Made by a program: the position numbers and the translations under genes. The notes below the pieces were generated by a model. The model did not search any database. It saw nothing but the letters and a program-made list of their open reading frames with translations, and was not told the origin of the DNA. From assembly GCA_014529385.2 (NCBI GenBank), contig CM043944.1, positions 180,317,740-180,381,739 of the forward strand: a stretch of DNA of 64,000 nucleotides. Direction: 5' to 3'. This stretch comes from Adiantum capillus-veneris (lineage: Eukaryota; Streptophyta; Polypodiopsida; Polypodiales; Pteridaceae). How positions within the stretch are numbered: the stretch's first letter is position 1; every line of letters begins with the position of its first letter. This document shows, one piece after another, positions 39,892 through 52,087 of the stretch.

Positions 39892-41203
39892 ATGGCTTCA
39901 CGCAAGGATCAGTCAACTCTCTCTGCATCTGGAGATGCGGGCAGGGATCACAACGAAGATTCTGACAGAGAGTATGGCCCACCTCGGCCTACTCAGGTGG
40001 AGCAAAGAGAGATGAAGCGTCGTCAATTGATCGGCGATGCAACAAAGATGATGCTCAGTTTTGCGAAGGATCCAAAATTGGCAAAATATATGAGCGAGAC
40101 TTCTTTTCAGAAAGTGCATGCACAGTGACAGAAAACCACTACACCACCACTGAAACCCGCTCTCAAGAAACCAGCTGATCACAAACAGTATTCAGAGAAG
40201 GAATTGCAAGAGGTGGTTGATGCACGGATTGCTCAGCTTTTTGACGCGCAAAAGAAAGCCAAAAAGCACGGGAAAAAGTAGAAGAAAAGCACTGACTTCC
40301 CGGGATATTTGGGTCGTCAGTCAACTTTTGACAAGGCAAAGAAACAAAAGAAGCGTGTTCGATTTGAAGTTCTTCTTCTTCTTCTTCTTCTTCTGACAGT
40401 TTTTCTAGCTCTTCAGATTCGAGCGAAGAAGACAGAAAAGGTAAAAAGCGAAGCAAGAAACAAAGCTTTGGAAAGGGCAAGAAAAAGGCAAAGAAGGCTG
40501 AATCTCGCCCAGAGCCTGATAGTTCTACTGAGGACTTGTCTACTGACAGCTCAGATTCTGATGATGGAAACTTCTATGCGAACAAGAAGAATTTTTACAA
40601 AGCCAACCAGTATGACTTTCTCGAAGATAAAAGCAAGAAAGTCCGAGAGTTTAAGGAAGGTGCCACTCGATCAAGTTTGATACTTTTTCGGGATACTCGG
40701 ATGCTTCGAAGGCTTCGTCTTTTATACAGCAGTTTGACATTGCTTCCGCGGGAGGACGCTATTCAGAGCACTCCAAGATTCGCAGGGCTACCTCTTACCT
40801 TAAGGGGAATGCTCGTACTTGGTGGTCCACACTTCCTTTAAACAAGACTGCGCCAGTTAAATGGCTGAAATTTAAAAGTGTTTTTATTTCTTCTTGGTTG
40901 ACGCAAGAATATGAACGAGATATACGAGCTGCTTGGAACCATCTTCGGATGACTAAGAAAGATACAATCAATGCTTATTGTGAAAGATTTTGGAGCTCTT
41001 TTCTACCCGCCTCTTCATTCAAGAAGATCACGTTCAGAGAACAAATTGAGCGGTTCACCTTGGGTCTACCTACAGAGATCCGAGACCACTGCTTGGAGCA
41101 GAAGTCAACTTCTATTCAGGAGTTGATGAGTCATGCGAAGCGGGTCTTTGCCATTCACTCTGGCAGTCTGACTTACCCCACAGATGAGAACATGACACAA
41201 TGA
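39892..41203 (+). pseudogene. gag: Element C gag pseudogene
   Basis: A start at ATG 39892 (MASRKDQSTLSASGDAG) gives a short frame that stops at 40126-40128. Gag continues through other frames: a Lys/Ser-rich linker (40309-40680), a capsid part (about 40700-40860, YFRGNARTWWSTL-like), and REQIERFTLGLPTEIRDHCL (40898-41203). Stops at 40126, 40279 and 41201 and at least three frameshifts. Confidence 0.8.
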
Positions 41204-41222
41204 GCCGAACAGACTTCTGGGA

Positions 41223-41909
41223 ATGAAAGTAGAAAGAAAAAGAGCAACCCAGAGAAAAAGGATGCACGACCCAAGCTTACTTCTCAGGAGCGAGCTCGAT
41301 TCATCAAGGAGGGGAAGTGCTTTGGATGCGGGGAACAGGGACACATCTCCGCGAAGTGCCCTAAGAAGGCACAGAAAGAACAGAATGATAAGGACGACGA
41401 CAGGCCTGATAAGGACGACGACAGGCCTGAGAGTTCGAGAGCAGCTAAGGAACGTGGACGAAAAGGCAAGGTTGAAAACAGGACTGGTTCTAGATTGTGT
41501 GGGTACCAATCTCGACACCATGGATGAGAGTACAGAACTTTACCGAGCTTGGGGCAAAGTGAAAGATCAAAAGGCCCTGGTTTTCTTTGATGGAGGAGCC
41601 AAGGCCAACTTCATTTCACCGGAATTGGCTGCGCGGCTCGAGATTACTCCCGATCGGATGGGACCACTTGCAGAGGTAGTTCTAGCGGCACTCGGCAGGG
41701 ACGTAGCCATTACACCTGTCATTGGCAAACTTCGGTTGCATTGTCAGGGGTATTTGGGGCATGAGGACTTCTTCATAATGCCTTTGGAGGGTTGTGATAT
41801 TCTCTTAGGGATTCCCTGGTACCACAAGAACAACGCCGTGGTCGATTATCCGGCGAGAAAAGCGACTTTGACTACAGAAAAGGGCAGAACAATTGTACTT
41901 GATATTTAA
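41223..41909 (+). pseudogene. pol: Element C zinc knuckle and protease
   Basis: A perfect CCHC knuckle, CFGCGEQGHISAKC (about 41318-41362), lies in a frame offset from the 228-residue ORF. The ORF carries the aspartic protease: FFDGGAKANFISPELAARLEI (catalytic D-G-G), LEGCDILLGIPWYHKNNAVV. A stop in IVLDI* at 41909 separates it from RT. Confidence 0.85.
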
Positions 41910-42036
41910 CTGAAGGGTGAGTATGTCCCTATTGTATCGGCTTCGGCCATTTCAAAATTAATGAAATCCAGTCTGTTTGTTTACTCGATCTTTATGAAAG
42001 AATTGAGCGATAAGGATAGGACAAATATGTCTAAAC

Positions 42037-42954
42037 TTGATAAAGAACGCCAAGATTTTCTCCTCTCACGTCGATTGCTTCTCAGAGGGCCTACCAGGAG
42101 AGTTACTCCCTGCTCGTCTTGAAGATCATACCATTGATCTGATACCTGGAAGCACACCACCGAACCGGCCACCTTACCGTGTGAGCCGAGCACAAAACAA
42201 AGAGATTATGAACCAAGTGAAAGACCTCCTGGAAAAGGGTCTTGTCCAGCCTAGTACTTCACGGTATTGGTCTCCAGTGTTGTTGGTCTTGAAGAAAGAC
42301 GGATCTTGGAGGATGTGTATTGATTATAGAGCTCTCAACAAAATCACCATCAAGAATAGATTTCCGATTCATAGGATCGATGATATACTCGACAGGTTAC
42401 AAGGATCCTCATGTTTTAGCAGGATTGACGTGAAGAGTGGATATCATTACATCCGAATCGCGTTGGGAGACGTCTACAAGACAGCCTTTCGGACTACTTT
42501 TGAGTTATTTGAGTTTTTGGTGATGCCTTTTGGCTTAACCAATGCTCCTGCGACATTTAACCGGATGATTGACATGATTTTTCGAGAGTATAGACTATTT
42601 GTTGGCACTTTCTTTGACGACTTCATTGTTTTCTCCAAGAATGAGGCAGAACACAGAGATCATCTGCTACAGGTCTTTCAGGCATTACGAGATTACAAGT
42701 TAGTGATTAATGCAAAGAAAAGTGAATTTTTCCTACCAAAGATACACTTTTTGGGACACATTGTCTCAGTAGTTGGAGTGCAAATGGACCCGGCCAAGAT
42801 AGAGACTATCCGTGATTGGCCTGATTTGAAGAATGTCCATGAAGTTAGAAGCTTCTTGGGACTGTGTTCGTACTACAGGCGGTTCATACGAAAGTTTGCA
42901 GAGGTTGCTTCCCCTTTGCATGTCTTGACACAGAAAGGAGTCCCTTTCTCGTAG
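42037..42954 (+). pseudogene. pol: Element C reverse transcriptase
   Basis: A 305-residue open frame: linker STPPNRPPYRVSRAQNKEI; palm [34 protein letters not shown] and VMPFGLTNAPATFN; catalytic box FFDDF (F.DD variant); then KKSEFFLPKIHFLGHIVS and SFLGLCSYYRRFIRKFAEVA. It ends at a stop (42952-42954) before RNase H. The RT domain itself looks complete. Confidence 0.88.
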
Positions 42955-42966
42955 GGATCCACAGAG

Positions 42967-43738
42967 GTGACTACCTTTCAGACATTGAAAGAGAAATTGA
43001 CTACGGGACCAGGTTTGACTTTGCCGGACTTGCAGAAGTCATTTGAAGTATATTGTGATGCTTGTGGTCATAGTCTGGGTGCGGTCTTGATGCAAGAAGG
43101 ACATGTCATTGCTTACGAGAGCCAATTGTTCTCTAGGCTGGAGATGACATCACAGATGTATGAGAAAGAGCTTTTGGCGGTTATCCATGCTCTTACTCAG
43201 TGGCGGCATTACCTACTCGGAGCGGATTTTACTGTCTTTACAGACCATCAGAGTTTGCGCTACTTCTTGTCACAGAAGTAGCTTTCGGAAAAGTAGATGC
43301 GGTGGGCGAACATCTTGTCCCAGTTTCACTTCCAGATTGTCCATGTGCAGGGAAAAAGAAGGTGGTGGCAGATGCTTTGTCTCGGAAGCCATTGGTTCTG
43401 GCTATTTCCGTGATACATCATAGGAGCTTCGAGGATATGGTCGATCAGTATGCCACAGATACAGATTTTGCAGATATTTTCACACGGATACGGGATGTGG
43501 AGACAATAGCTGGATACTCCCTTCGGGAAGGCTACTTGATGAAAAAGACTATGTTGTGCGTTACACAGCCGTTGCGGGAAAAGGTTATGATTGAATGCCA
43601 TTGTCCACCTTTTACGGGTCACCGCGGCATTGCTACCACCATGAAGGGGGTAGAGAGATACTTCTTTTGGCCGAGACTCAAAAAGGATGTGGAAGAGTTT
43701 TTGCGCAGTTGCTTAGTATGCCAGAAGGTCAAGTGTAA
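42967..43738 (+). pseudogene. pol: Element C RNase H and integrase N-terminus, truncated
   Basis: RNase H: EVYCDACGHSLGAVLMQEGH, YEKELLAVIHAL and FTDHQSLRYFL (43030-43275); stops follow at 43279 and 43294. Integrase zinc domain: H..FTGHRGIATTMKG...C.VCQKVK (43590-43738). The element is cut at 43738 and joined to an LTR piece in the opposite direction. The integrase core and 3' LTR are missing. Confidence 0.85.
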
Positions 43739-43740
43739 AG

Positions 43741-43976
43741 ACTTGGACACTCCAAGTCAAGAATCAACCGCGACAGCACCAAATAACCACTTCAAAACAA
43801 TTCACAGATCACAATAGATTTGCACTGGCCCGGCGGAGTTCCGTGCCTAGAGATATTGGTCCCAAAGACTGGCGCCCCTTTCGGTATTTCTTTTTAAATT
43901 AACCAGATCAAAGTACAAGAGAGTGGCTAGGGTTTCACTCTCAGACTCTGCGTCCAGATGCTTTGAGAAGTAAAGC
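43741..43976 (-). repeat. LTR C fragment in reverse orientation
   Basis: The minus strand reads from GAGCATCTGGACGCAGAGTC-like R sequence to GACTTGGAGTGTCCAAGTC. It includes the shared motif at 43870-43893. It abuts the truncated integrase of element C on one side and the 3' LTR of element D on the other. Confidence 0.8.
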
Positions 43977-45439
43977 TGAAACCGGCCCGTAGGGCGGTAG
44001 GCGTTGGCTTTCACCCGAAATTCTTTACTTAAGACACACACGCACAGAGCACTTTGCAAAGAGAACCTGCGACGGTAATTAACACTTGAATACACACAGC
44101 TCGGAAGCTAGAATGCTCCGAGCAGACACTGACAACCTGTAGGCCCCAAAATTGGCGCCCCTTTCGGTATTTCTTTATTCCTTAGGAGGGTAAAGTACAA
44201 AGAAGAGTCCTGGGAATCCTGTGACTGTATCCCACTAGATACCGCCTGTTTTGGCCAAATTTCGGCAGCATAACAGCCCCAAAACTTGCGCGAAACCAAT
44301 TCCCCTGCTGAAACTCGCTTCTACTGGCGTATACCCTCTGATTCCTACCCAAAAACAGTAAATTCAGCACGCTGTATTTACTGGTTTTTGCCCTGTTTTC
44401 AGCCCCAAACAGTCCCCTAACTGTCCTCTGCCAGTGGGGCACGATTCCCAATGGTCCTGGCGTCCGTATGGCTGAAAAACAGTAAAATTACAGCGCATAC
44501 ACAGCGCTGATTTTGCACATGTACGGTGAGGTATGACCCTCACCAGTGCCTGCTTTGGAGCAGCAGCTAGCTACCCCTGTTCCTGCTCAAGGAGGCTCTT
44601 GCCTCAGCACAAAAGCATGAACCCACACAACTGTACATCAGTCAAATGAGTAGCCCTCTTGTGGGGCATTACATAACTGCACGTAGGGGAGAGAGAGAGC
44701 AGTGTGTAGTATGCAGGGCATCACTCCTAGCACCACACTGTACATGAGAGGGAAAGGAAGCACTCCATAGCTCTTAACCTGTGACAAATTGCAAATGAAG
44801 CCTCTCCCAGCTTAAAAATCAGCGCCCATTTTTCTGTAGGAGGAAAGTCCATGGAAAACTGACACTTGGCGCATTTTCAAGCATTTTCCCGTTTCGAGTT
44901 CGCCGCTTAAAAATATCCTGACCGGTTGCCCAGTTGACTTCGCGGCAGAGTTGTAATATGTTCCCCTAGTCATACCGGAGGTAATGACGCGAGCACATTT
45001 CACGGCCCAAAATAGCAGTTCCCTAAATTTTAGGAGATGCTTCCGTTAGGCTCTCACTGGTCTTTTGACTGGGACCGCATCCAAAAGTGCAATGTGGCCC
45101 AACTGTTGGATACTTTTTGTTGGTGGTCCCACCTTGACTTTACGCTTTAATTGAGTTCACTTCCTAGTATCCACCAACTTACTAAGTGCGACGGAGGGAC
45201 CTATATGATCTTGCTCTGAGCCTAGACATCCTCTTACCATACGAATTCCGGTGCCGACCACTTTCCGTCTGCGGGTGAATCTACCGTTCACATAGGCCAT
45301 ACAATGTCCGACCGTTTGCTACTTCAAAAAGAGGGTCTCAAAACAAATAAAATAAACCCATTGGAAATAAACCAACAACCAAGGTTAGCAGTTGCCACAT
45401 CTTTGTGACATGGTTAATAACTGCCATGTCCTCGTGACA
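43977..45439 (-). repeat. 3' LTR of element D, full length
   Basis: 1463 bp, from TGTCACGAGGACATGGCAG (45439) to GGGCCGGTTTCA (43977), preceded by the polypurine tract CAAGAGGGGGGTA (45440-45452). It holds the shared motif at 44153-44176. It is the only complete copy of this LTR here; the arm copies lack the first about 485 bp. Confidence 0.88.
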
Positions 45440-45609
45440 TACCCCCCTCTTGAAATCGCAAACGTCCTCGATTGCATACCATAAATACACGCCACTGATG
45501 ATCTTGTGCTATTAACACTCTTTTATCATCGCATGTATCCGCAAGAAAGGTCGTAACATACATAGATACAAATGACTTAATGAGACCTTCATACTTTTGC
45601 CATTTCCAT

Positions 45610-47198
45610 CTATGGCACTGAATTCATATGTACATTTGATGTACTAGCTCTATCATTACCCCTCCTTTGCACATGTTGGGTTGGGGCATAAGTAGGCTGT
45701 AACCCAAAGGCTTCAAGGTAAAGCTGCAATACATTTGGTGACTCTGACAGTTCATGCTCTTCCATCCACTTTGCATCCATAGGCGGATAGTTCTTGAACT
45801 TCACCAAATAGCGTCTTGCAACTTGTCCTTTAACTTTTCTGTCCTTATGTGCCAAAACTTGCTCAGGTATCAGGATCTCATCAAGTTCCTCAACTTATGG
45901 CTGATCCTCATCTGGCATATCTTCTGGCACATCACCCACGAAGGGTCTTAGAAGACTCACGTGAAACGCATTATGAATCTTCCATGCATCAGGCAATTTC
46001 AGCCTATAAGCCACATCGCTGATCTTGTCAAGCACTTGAAAAGGCCCATAGTAACGCATGCCGAGCTTAGGAAACAACTGTTCCTTGCCCTTCATCTTCT
46101 TTAACCTCGCCTTTTCGAACCTTAACAGAACCCAATCACCAGGTGATAGTAGCAATTCACGACGGTGACGATCAACAGCCTTTTTCTGCTTTGCCCGAGT
46201 CTTCTCCAAGGCAACTTTAATCTTCTTATACATCTCATCCATGTTCTCAACATATCGATCTGCCTCAAAGATCTTGTCCTTTGTATGCAAAATGGGAGGA
46301 ACCTTTTTGCCGCCTTCAACAATCTCAAAAGGTGCTTTGTCAGTAGACGAATGCACCGTATTATTGTACGCATACTCAAGCATAGGTAAATACTGTTCCC
46401 ACTTGCCCTTATTATCTGACACGTAGCATTTCAGCAGATCTAAGACAGTAGAATTAGCCTCTTTTGATTGTCCATCACTTTGTGGATGAAACGAAGACGA
46501 AAACTTGAGCGTAGTGCCCATGTTCTCAAACAATCCTCTCCAGAACAAACTGGTCATGCGAGGATCACATCACTGATAATCGATTGTGGCATACCATGGT
46601 ACTTAAACACATTGTACATGAACAAGCGTGCCATCTGATCAGATATTATCTTCTTCCTGACAGGGATAAAATGGGCCTACTTGCTGAACCTGCAGATAAT
46701 GGTCCATATACCATCACTCCTTGTTGGTGTCCTTGGAAGATCAAAGATAAAGTCCATAGCAATGCTTTCCCATGGCTTATCCGGAATCGGCAGTGGTTGT
46801 AACAACCCTGGCGCCTTTTGCCTGTCAAACTTGACCTTTTGGCAAACTATGCATGCTCGCACAAAGGCATCCACATCTCTCCTCAAGGTAGGCCAATAGA
46901 AGAATGTCTCTACCGCTTTAACTGTTGCATCAATGCCACGATGCCCTGCATACGGTGGGACATGACTCTCTTCCATGACCTTATGTCGCAATGGCCTAGT
47001 GACACAAAGTTTGCCATGCATCATCTTAAAACCATCTTTGAGGAGGTAGTGCTCGTGATGTTGCCCCTCTTGTAACTGTTCAAAGATCCTTGCAAAATCT
47101 TCATCAGCAGTATACTGTTCCTTCATGTCATCTAACTCATGATGATAAGGAATTGACACAGCTGAAATTTGTGGCTTTCTTGATAACGCATCAGCCAC
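45610..47198 (-). pseudogene. pol: Element D integrase and chromodomain-like tail
   Basis: Minus strand: the ADALSRKPQ linker; a zinc domain H..YAGHRGIDATVKAVE...C.VCQKVK (about 46990-46840); the core start SIAMDFIFDLPRTPTRSDGI with the first catalytic Asp; a frameshift near 46677; then SLFWRGLFENMGTTL, FSSSFHPQSDGQSKEAN and VHSSTDKAPFEIV (46557-46300); the GPF-type module DVAYRLKLPDAWKIHNAFHV; a stop at 45895-45897; and the tail ARRYLVKFKNYPPMDAKWME (45855-45610). One frameshift and one stop break an otherwise good integrase. Confidence 0.85.
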
Positions 47199-47231
47199 AA
47201 CATTCTTCTTGCCTTCCGAAAAGCTTGCCCA

Positions 47232-48502
47232 TCACATATTCTTTTCGGATAACTTTGACTGTGTCAAGAAGTATCGCAAGGTCTGATGATCTGTTTGGAC
47301 AACAAAATCAGCACCTAAGAGGTAGTGCTTCCAGCTAGAAAGCGCATGAATCACGGCCAAGAGCTCTTTCTCATAGACTTGCATAGTCCTCTCTGGCCCT
47401 TGCAAAATTCGGCTTTCATAAGCTACTACCCGTCCATCTTGCATTAGCACTGCTCCGATGCTACTGCCACACGCGTCACGCTGGACCACAAATGACTTCC
47501 TGAGATCTGGCAAAACAATAACTGGATCTGAAGTCAACTTTTCCTCTAAGAGACTAAAAGCTAAAATCTCTTTTTGGGTCCATCTGAAAGTGACCTCTTT
47601 CTTTTGCAAAGCGTGAAGAGGCGATGCTATCTCTGCAAAATTTCTGATAAACCTTCTATAGTAGGAACACAATCCCAAGAAGCTTCTGACATCATGTACA
47701 GTCTTCAAGTCTGGCCATGTCTTGATAGTTTTGACCTTTGCGGGATCCATTCTAACACCATCCTTTGAGACTATGTGGCCCAGAAAGTGGATCTCTTCGA
47801 GAAAGAATTCACTTTTCTTAGGATTGACAAGTAAACTGTGACTGCGCAGCTCTTCGAACACAATGGTCAAGTGACGCCTATGCTCCTCTTCATTCTTCGA
47901 ATACACTATCATGTCATCGAAGAACGTTCCAACAAACTGTTGATGCGAGCGGAAAATCCGGTCCATCATTCTGTTGAACGTGGCAGGAGCATTTGTTAGC
48001 CCAAACGGCATCACTAGAAACTCATAAAGACCAAATGTCGTTCTAAACGCAGTCTTGTGCACATCCTCTGGCCTTATACGAATCTGATGGTACCCACTCT
48101 TAAGGTCTATCCTGCTGAAAATTGCAGCACCCTCTAAACGATCGAGAATATCATCAATTCTAGGAATAGGAAACCTATTCTTGATGGTATTCTTATTCAA
48201 CGCACGGTAATCAATACACATGCGCCATGAGCCATCCTTCTCCTGCACTAGGAGCACTGGGGAGCAAAAGGGTGAAGAACTAGGCTGAATCAGCCCCTTC
48301 TCTAATAACTCCTCAACCTGGCCCATAATCTCTTTCTGCTGCGCCGCACTAACCCTTTAGGGAGGTCTATTTGGTGCGCTACACCTTGGCACCAAATCTA
48401 TCCGATGGTCCTCAGGTCTCTCTGGCGGCAATTGCGACGGTAATGAATCAGAAAAATAGTCACTAAACTTTTGCAAAAATGCTGACCTTTCTTTATCTAA
48501 CA
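47232..48502 (-). CDS. pol: Element D reverse transcriptase and RNase H (right copy)
   Basis: Minus strand. The linker (48502-48360) carries a stop just before the 364-residue frame starting at Met 48326. The RT palm is complete: [48 protein letters not shown], box FFDDM, FFLEEIHFLGHIVS, SFLGLCSYYRRFIRNFAEIA. RNase H has RDACGSSIGAVLMQDG, YEKELLAVIHAL and TDHQTLRYFL with the D-E-D residues. It ends in a TGA at 47232-47234; the same frame then resumes as WASFSEGKKNVVADAL, so a short deletion and one stop separate RNase H from integrase. Confidence 0.88.
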
Positions 48503-48514
48503 AAAGCAAAAGCA

Positions 48515-48568
<54 letters not shown>

Positions 48569-50254
48569 GAGAGAAATAAAAAGCAATTATGCTTTTCTGG
48601 CCAAAAGCTGAGATCTGTGGCGCTCAAAAATATCCCTTTTTTTTTGTTGACCTCCGCGATTTTTGGAAATTAGGATTTGTGGCAGAAATTAGGGTTTGCA
48701 GGTTTTTTTAGGGTTTCTGCTGTCTGCCACGTCATCACTTTGTGACATACCCCCCTCTTGAAAGCATTGTAATCGACCGCAATTACGCCTGCAAAACCGA
48801 CAAAAGCCATAAACCGTCTTAGTAGACACTGACTGTTAGTACCTATGTACTAGGGACACACATCTAGCATTTGTACCAAATCGACAGTCACATCACACGA
48901 CATCACAGGACATCACCAGACATCACAGGACATCACATGACATTCAACATTCATTCGGATCTTAGACCATGATTTATCGACAATGTAGCTAGCAAACACA
49001 TCTAGGTCCAATCGGGACCTCATCGATGTCCGATTGACTAACCCCTATTGCAACCATGTCTATTCGAGATCAAATAGACCAAAATGCTGCAGTCATTTTG
49101 TCTATCAGTTCCTGCACTCACAAGAAGTCAAGAACAAATCAGTATCATAATCAGGAATTCTGTTTCATAAAGTCATCCAGCAGAATACTGTCAGCTCTCA
49201 GTATCCCTGAAGCTCTAAGAGACATCAATGACTTTAGTATCAAAATTAAGGCATCTGTTGACAAAGGAGCGGAGTAACGCCCCTCTTGTGCATCCCACTG
49301 CACCAGATCTTTGGCCAAGCTGAATTTCTGGGTTCCGTTTGGAGTAGACTATGCTAAACCAAAACATCGAGGTAAAGTTTCACAATCCGAGGAGTATCTG
49401 CTAGGTCCTCCTCCTCCGTCCACTTCGCATCAAATGCAGGAAAGTTCTTGAACTTAACCAAGAACCGCCTTCGGACTTTACCTTTCTTCGAACTGTATGT
49501 GCCAAAATCTGTTCAAGAACAAGGGTCTCCTCGTTTTCTTCCACTGCGGGTTGCTCATCAGGCTCCCCATCATCAGGCACATCACCCTTAACAGGTTTCA
49601 AGAGACTCACATGCAATGCATTGTGAATCCTCCAAGTATCTGGCAGTTTCAATCGGAAGGAGACATCATTTATCTTTTCGGTGATATGGAAAGGGCCGTA
49701 GTATCACATAGGAAGCTTTGGAAAAAGCCTCTCCTTTCCCTTTTTCTTTCTTAGGCGTGCCTTCTCAAAAGTAAGAGCACCCAATCATCCTCCTTCAGTT
49801 TCAAGTCGCGACGATGGCGATCCGCTGCTTTTTTTTGTCGTTCTTGAGACTCCTGCAAAGTCTCGCGAACCTTGGCAAAAGCCGTATCCAAATCTCGCGA
49901 ATATTCATCCGCTTCAAATATCTAATCTTTCGTGTTCAGGAAGGATGGAACCTTCGCAGCACTTTCAACAATCTCAAATGACGTCTTCCCCGTCGAAGAG
50001 TGTATCTTGTTATTGTAGGCAAATTCCACCAAAGGTAAGTTCTTTTCCCATTGAGTCTTCTGATCCGAGATACAAGACTTCAATAAATCTAAAACCATTG
50101 AATTGGCAATCTCAAATTGCCCGTCAGTCTGCAAGTGGAACGATGACGAGAACTGCAACTGCGTGCCAATGTTCTCCCAAATTGCCTTGAAAACAAACTC
50201 ATAAATTTGGGGTCTCTGTCGAAGACAATGGTCTCAGACGTGCCATGTAATCGG
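48503..50254 (-). pseudogene. Foreign 3' half of an E-type element (right arm)
   Basis: Mirror of 36091-37886: from the integrase block TSETIVSDRD to a cut LTR of family C (48789 down to about 48503) with its polypurine tract at 48790-48802. The GA tract is shorter (about 48519-48564). Both junctions match the left arm exactly. Confidence 0.85.
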
Positions 50255-51922
50255 ATTTTGGCTTCTTTCCTTTCTGATCTTCTTTATCCTCTGAGTCAGC
50301 TGGCCTTTCCTTTGTGGACAATTGATAGAAAAGTGACCAGGCTGCTCGCATATAAAGCATTTGCTCTCAGCCATTAGGACCTTCTTTTCCTCGAGCGACT
50401 TGCGCACAAAAGGCTTCCTTTTCTGTTTCTTTGCCTGCGCTCCAGAAGTCCCGGCTGAATCCTTGTCTTTGGTGGCCTTTTCTGACCCCTGTGACGCATC
50501 AGGAGCCGTTTTCACAAAGGGCTTCTTCGCTGAATTTTTCTTTTGCTGCCCTCCTTTGTCACTGCTCGGAAATCCACTGTCCTCTCCTTTCAACAAGGCA
50601 AGACCAGTGTTCGCAACTTCCATAAGCTGAGTAAGGGTAGCCACTCTGTTCTTTGTACAGTAATCGCGAAGCCCTTTAGGCAGCCCACAACAGTACTTCT
50701 CTATCTGCTCTGTCAATGGCACAAATCTGTAGGAGGTCACTGAGAGTAACGCTTTACAAAACCTCCTATTGTACTCCAGCAAGCTCTTGCACGAAGTTGA
50801 AGTAAGTTGGTGCCAATCTGTCATGACGTCGGCTTCAAATTCATTTGACAGCCAAGCAGATGCAAACATTTGCTTGAAGTAAACCCAAGTGGCGGGTGCC
50901 TGTCCTTGCATTAACAATGTCGTCCACCATGTAAGCGCATTGTCCTTTAAGAAAGTGGCAGCTTTCCTGACCTTCGAGGCCTCGGTAAAATTCCCTCCGG
51001 CATAAGCTGTATCAAACTGCTGGAGGAAAGTGAGGGCCTTTGTCTTATCCTCGAAACCACTGAAGGTACTGAACTTTACCGCTGCACCACCTTCTTTGTA
51101 AGCCTTCGGCTTCTCTAGTGCCCCCAAGTTGTCATACGGAATGGTCTGCAGCATGGGCAATGTAGTAGGCATGATCGGCACGTGTTGGCCATTCACATTT
51201 TGCGTCAGAGGTGCGATATCTGGCTGCTGTCCAGAAAAACCAGCCATGCCAAAATGACCCTGTGGCACCCCAAACTGGCCTTGGTTGCAGTGGAAACCTT
51301 GTTGCATGCCGATACTTCCATACATGGGGTTTGGCATGATGCCTTGCATACCCCCGAACACTGTTCCTGGCATGTACGGCTGACTTCCAGGCGCATAACC
51401 AGCCATACTTTGGAACACTGATCCACCTCCGAAATACCCAGGATGTACCGTGGGTGGTGGAAAAACTGAGTGCATAGCTTGGTATCCAGCTCCATGTCCA
51501 TTCAAGACAGCATGCTGGCTCTGAAAGCTGGCGGGCTGAACTGGCATAACCTGTGGAATAGGCGTTCTAGCCACCTGTTCAAGCACGGGAGGAACCTGCT
51601 TTGAAGCCCCCGACTCCGCAACATGCGAGTGTTCCCTTTCCTCCTGCACCACATGAAGTACCTGGACCTGAGCACCAACAAGCTCCGTACGCGGCGTAGG
51701 TTGCCTATTTTGCTGTTGCACTGGTGGCGCTTGCAAGAATTCCATAAACCTCAGATTCTGCACCAGCTGCGAAAAGACATTCACCGCGGTAACTAACTGA
51801 GTCTTGAACGCATCATCCTCAAGTTGCCCAGTCATAAAGCCCTGTACTACTGGAGGGACATTCACGTTGACAGGAGGTACAGATTGACGTGGCCGTGAGC
51901 TCTCGCCAATCTCAAAAACCAT
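50234..51922 (-). CDS. gag: Element D gag (right arm)
   Basis: A 562-residue frame, nearly identical to the left copy (34423-36147). It has the same Q/P/G-rich N-terminus, capsid domain and intact zinc knuckle CFICEQPGHFSINC. A 1-base deletion after the knuckle changes the last about 25 residues; an N-to-K change precedes it. Gag would form the virus-like particle. Confidence 0.87.
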   Translation of the reverse strand: MVFEIGESSRPRQSVPPVNVNVPPVVQGFMTGQLEDDAFKTQLVTAVNVFSQLVQNLRFMEFLQAPPVQQQNRQPTPRTELVGAQVQVLHVVQEEREHSHVAESGASKQVPPVLEQVARTPIPQVMPVQPASFQSQHAVLNGHGAGYQAMHSVFPPPTVHPGYFGGGSVFQSMAGYAPGSQPYMPGTVFGGMQGIMPNPMYGSIGMQQGFHCNQGQFGVPQGHFGMAGFSGQQPDIAPLTQNVNGQHVPIMPTTLPMLQTIPYDNLGALEKPKAYKEGGAAVKFSTFSGFEDKTKALTFLQQFDTAYAGGNFTEASKVRKAATFLKDNALTWWTTLLMQGQAPATWVYFKQMFASAWLSNEFEADVMTDWHQLTSTSCKSLLEYNRRFCKALLSVTSYRFVPLTEQIEKYCCGLPKGLRDYCTKNRVATLTQLMEVANTGLALLKGEDSGFPSSDKGGQQKKNSAKKPFVKTAPDASQGSEKATKDKDSAGTSGAQAKKQKRKPFVRKSLEEKKVLMAESKCFICEQPGHFSINCPQRKGQLTQRIKKIRKERSQNPITWHV

Positions 51923-52070
51923 AGGAATCTCTTGCCTGTCCTATGAAGAGGAACCCTCTTCCATAATTCCCTTCCCCTTGTCGGCCATAGTGTAATCCCC
52001 GTGTTCCTTCACTCTGTGTCTTTATCCCAAAACAATCCAAGCTCACTCTTTAAGGAAAAAGTGATTGATG

Positions 52071-52087
52071 TCTCGGCAACAGAACCA
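52071..52087 (-). other. Primer-binding site of element D (right arm)
   Basis: The minus strand reads TGGTTCTGTTGCCGAGA directly after the LTR end, identical to 34258-34274. Confidence 0.6.

Noticed and set aside
38353-48035. Spacer as a third homologous copy of the arms
   Set aside because: Only the element D LTR (43977-45439) and related gypsy domains recur there; the order differs and the similarity is family-level, except for that LTR.
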